From the NCBI RefSeq assembly GCF_031755915.1, contig NC_083383.1, positions 31,351,501 to 31,415,500 of the forward strand: a DNA stretch of 64,000 nt, in the 5' to 3' direction. This DNA comes from Ziziphus jujuba. Its lineage: Eukaryota > Streptophyta > Magnoliopsida > Rosales > Rhamnaceae. Below, piece after piece: positions 60,801 to 64,000 of the stretch (position 1 is its first letter; each line of letters begins with the position of its first letter). The translations under genes and the position numbers were made by a program. The notes beneath the pieces are model-generated. The model was not told the origin of the DNA and made no database searches. It saw only the letters and a program-made list of their open reading frames with translations.

Positions 60801-60999
60801 ATACTTATGTTGAGTGCTTTTTTTAATAGGTCTATTTTTTTACTGGTGTAGCCATGAATATAACAAGCTCTTCTTCTTCACTGCTTGTGTATTCCATGAT
60901 GGCAAAACAGTATCCTCATCGTGGTCACTTTGTTACAAGAATACCGATTCTAGGTCTACTTCTTGTTTGTATATATATGCTTCACCTGTAATTGCTTTA

Positions 61000-61560
61000 A
61001 GAGATTAACTACTTTTCTTCTTTTTGTTAGGACATCTTCTAGCATAATGTCCTTTTAAGCCACAAAGAAAAAAAAGTCTGGTCTTTTGTGTGCCTTTTTT
61101 GGATTTCTTTCTAAAGTATTTGAATTTTTTCTTTTTTTGAAATTAATGTTTCCTTGGTGCAACTTAGGAATGATTCTCTTTCTTGCCTTTGCAATCACAA
61201 TTATTCTTAGGGCGTTTGACGTGTAAGTCTGATCCTCTACATATTGACTTGTACAAAGATTGTCTTTTCATCAGATTTTGGAAGTAATAGTGTTGCTCAC
61301 ACAACTTATTAAGAGTGGTCAATGCCATTTGGTGAATTTGTGACATTTCCATCTTTGTAGCAGAATATGGATTTCTGAATTTTAAGGTGTAATTCTTTTG
61401 GAAGAGAAGCTATGTAAACCTGCTTGAGATTAGGATCATTGATGCCATTGATCATGCAATATCTTGTTGATATCCTTAGATAATGGCGTTCAATATCCTT
61501 TCTTGTGGGATAACAATACTTCATTGTTAAAAAAAAAAAAAAAGAAAATTCATTGTGTTT
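61000..61560 (-). pseudogene. Caulimovirid capsid C-terminal region with degenerate zinc knuckle
   Basis: Segments such as DIERHYLRISTRYCMINGI and KQVYIASLPKELHLKIQK lie upstream of a basic Lys-rich stretch. Then comes LCGLKGHYARRCP near 61055-61010, a CCHC knuckle that has lost its first Cys. An extra A run near 61528-61543 and stops break the frame. Confidence 0.65.
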
Positions 61561-63049
61561 GTACGACTAAAAGATTGTGATCTCCTATAAACCTTATGCA
61601 TATAGTCCGTAATGCTTCGCTAACATGTGGAACTTGAATGAAAAAGAGCTAGTGTTATTTACCTTGTCACTGAAACCATTTTCTTAGAGAGACAGTGAAT
61701 CTAGATGCGAATTCTTTCATGACTTGAACTAAAGTTGCACCATATATGTTCATCTGGTTATCTATACAAACTCCAAATTCGTGCATCTTGCTCCTTCGTA
61801 AAGAAGGAATCAAAAGTAAACCACAGGCCAGTCGAGGTTTTCTGGGTGAAGGTCACCTTGGTTGTGTATATTAAATCCAACACCTTCATTTTTTCATCCT
61901 GCAGTAGTTTAAAGACCACAAGTTTTGTTTAGTCCAGAGTTGGGTGTGTTGTGGAGGAATGAGGTGTTTGCTTATTCTATTTCTGAGTTGGTATCATCTG
62001 ATCTGGAGTTAGCATAATTTATTGTCGATTCAATATCAGATTTTGATGAACTTGCCAGAGTCGTAGTGGTCATCTAATTGTTATAGCCAGGGTTAGCAGA
62101 GGATTAGCAGGTAATGAGGGTTCTAGAGATTTTTCGGGGAATACTTTTGATAAGGGTGTTGAAATAGGAAGAAGGGATCAGTTTGGATAGATTTGGTGGT
62201 AACGACTTCTCGAAAATTTCATAAGTCATCTTGAAAATAGTAGAGAAATATTTAGGACTAAAAAATGAAGAACTTTGTGGCCTTTGAAGATCATCATCTA
62301 TCTGCTTAAGTCTGGAATTTGGATCCTTAATCTCCTTTTCTTTGGTTGAGAATTCTGGATAAAATGTCTTTTGAGTAATTACTGTTCTAAGCTGTTGATC
62401 TAGAGTTGTAATTGAAGAGATAAGCCTATTTGGAAATTGTTATATCTTCAATTTTGAGCTTTGGCATTCATAGTTTGCCAATTTAAAACTACATCAGCTT
62501 GAGAGATGAGATCTTGGATCTCTTTTGGTTAAATAAAAGGTCTGGATTATATCTTGTATGTAAGATGCTTTAACCTTTCCAGGGCTGAAAATTCTTCATC
62601 ATAAGCTTGGGATGAAAAAGAAAATATCATGCATTGATTGGGTTGAGGTTCACAAGGATCTTTCTGCTTTAGGATTTGCAATCTTTTTCTATAAATAAGT
62701 GGAGGTCTGGAGGTTTGGTAGGTCGAACCCATAGAGAATTTGGATAATCTTGAGAATATGAACTTGTTGGCTTGTAAAGGTTATGATTTTTCCTTTTTCG
62801 AGAGTCTTGATGATAACTACATTCATTTTTGTACATCTAGAGCAATGTCTGATAAGAAATGGCCTTTGTAATGGTTGATGTAAACATTTTCTCATCAGAT
62901 TCAAAATATTTGATAGGGAGTTATTTTGAAGAGGAATCTAAAGGATCATATATTTTGCTAAATGTTAAATCCATAATTACTAAGGATTTGGCCTAACGAT
63001 GAAGTTGCTTATAATTGGTGATCTATGTGAGAGGTATTATTTTCTCAAG
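61561..63049 (-). other. Degenerate linker and capsid N-terminal region of the caulimovirid fragment
   Basis: Short open stretches only (61-71 codons at most, for example 62732-62547 and 62904-62689), with no motif I can name. Composition and position suggest decayed polyprotein between movement-protein and capsid knuckle regions. Confidence 0.5.
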
Positions 63050-63690
63050 TCTTCCTTGGTGATCCTTATAGGAAATTATGTTATATACACTCTTTTTTCA
63101 CTATCAGCGTTGACAAAGATAGGATCCAAAGACAGTTATGGGATTTTGAGATTTATAACATAGTTCTAACGTCTATACGCCAATTGTTACTGAAGAGTTG
63201 AGGCATATATGCTCAAGATTTGGTTTGCACCTGAGAGCTATAATTAAATCTTCAAAAGGTTTGGAAGATTAGGGTCTTTCATAGGGATATTGAAGTTGGA
63301 ATGAAAAGTGATAATGATGCTTCCCGAATCTAGAGTAGATAAGATAACTCCAATTATAACATGCTCATAATGAATAAAGGTATGGTTTTAAAGAATCATC
63401 CTTGCTGTGATAGGAAGATCATATTTTTTATGTAAGAAGAGAAATATCCTTGCAGCCTTAAAATGGATATGGGTATATCCTTTATTTATCCAAGTAGAAA
63501 TTAGTTGTTAAGGTATGTGGAGATCAATATACTGCTTTTGGAAAAAAGCATGGATAAGGCAACTGTCCATTTTTTAGGATTGGACATATTCCTTAACTAC
63601 TGGAGTCGAAGACCTAATCAAGGTTTTAATACCTTTGAAAGTAAACCATTTTATTTGAAAGGTCCTATAAGGGTTGAGAAGAGATAAAGT
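63050..63690 (-). pseudogene. Caulimovirid movement-protein region, broken
   Basis: Frames on the minus strand show GYTHIHFKAARIFLFLHKK, ARMILKNHTFIHYEHVIIG and LDSGSIIITFHSNFNIPMKD, the conserved core of movement proteins fused at the N-terminus of petuvirus-like polyproteins. Stop codons interrupt it at several points, for example near 63587 and 63505. The N-terminal side continues toward or past the window edge. Confidence 0.7.
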
Positions 63691-64000
63691 AATAGGTGAA
63701 AACATATGAAGTAATGGTCCTTATTACTAGAAATAATTTTTTTTGGATAAAGGGAGAGATTACACTATCTATTTTTGTCTTGCATCCCCTGAATATTATT
63801 TCTTGGATTAATGTTTAGTTTCTATACTTTCATGAATATGAACAAAAAAGAGAGGATAGACTCATTACATTAAAAAAAGCTAGGGAGCTTCCCCCATACA
63901 TTTTGACTTGTGTTGATATTCTACTAGATGATCTAATTTTTTGCAAATCAAACGAGTTAAAGAAAGAGTGAAGACATATGATAAGGTTCTTGGTTATCCA

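Larger units (their letters stand above)
59530..64000 (-). mobile_element. Endogenous caulimovirid (pararetrovirus) fragment, degenerate
   Basis: Minus-strand order from the window edge: movement-protein region (about 63690-63050), a linker, capsid region with a zinc-knuckle-like motif (about 61560-61000), aspartic protease region (about 60800-60480), then a linker to about 59830 and noncoding DNA. This is the domain order of petuvirus/florendovirus-like caulimovirids. No reverse transcriptase or RNase H was recognised. Many stops in all frames and several frameshifts show an old, non-functional copy. The genus cannot be assigned. Confidence 0.75.

Noticed and set aside
1..64000. CRISPR arrays, bacterial operons, rRNA or tRNA genes
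   Set aside because: No regularly spaced identical repeats, Shine-Dalgarno-led gene series, rRNA motifs or cloverleaf-capable tRNA sequences were seen. The genome is plant nuclear.

Overview
The window is nuclear DNA of a eudicot plant. It is AT-rich with long intergenic stretches, and its genes carry GT-AG introns. The recognisable genes are plant ones: an outward-rectifier-type K+ channel, an ATG10-like gene, an NDR1/HIN1-like protein, a TlyA-type rRNA methyltransferase, and pieces of an auxin response factor and a CNL resistance gene. Plant transposon families fill much of the rest. The species cannot be named from the sequence alone.

Layout. 1-3870: 5' part of a Ty3/gypsy retrotransposon on the minus strand (gag-pol running off the window, leader, tRNA-Met primer site, 1135-bp LTR). 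4839-8857: a second, internally deleted gypsy element on the minus strand, with a perfect 5-bp target duplication (AACTA), inserted into an already broken exon of an ARF1/ARF2-like B3 gene. 8885-17330: gene-poor DNA with a 110-bp tandem repeat and a 2.0-2.2 kb direct duplication. 17331-35483: two large Mutator-like elements (MULEs) side by side in mirror orientation. The first carries a transposase pseudogene and a broken DUF1985/Ulp1-type (C48) protease gene, which is the Kaonashi/KI-MULE arrangement. The second has a perfect 9-bp target duplication (CCCAATTAA) and has lost all but the last exon of the protease gene. Both carry arrays of a GGCGGAAA-type palindromic motif.

36584-53356 is the gene-bearing part. 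It holds a BAG6-like remnant, then the most notable locus: a 13-coding-exon minus-strand gene (43470-38847, 840 codons plus stop, open and in phase at every junction) that joins a SKOR/GORK-like K+ channel to a C48 cysteine-protease domain where the ankyrin repeats would normally be. The catalytic His, Asp, Gln and Cys are all visible. Head-to-head with it lies a 5'-truncated, frameshifted ATG10-like gene. Then come the TlyA-like gene, with signs of decay, and a single-exon NDR1/HIN1-like gene.

53357-64000 is a remnant zone. It contains coiled-coil and LRR scraps of CNL resistance genes in the wrong order, an about 894-bp direct copy of the TlyA-like promoter and first two exons, and a degenerate endogenous caulimovirid (pararetrovirus) fragment with movement-protein, capsid zinc-knuckle and protease regions but no recognisable reverse transcriptase.

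All calls come from reading the sequence by eye. Exon borders are inferred from GT-AG sites plus frame continuity, and identity figures are estimates.
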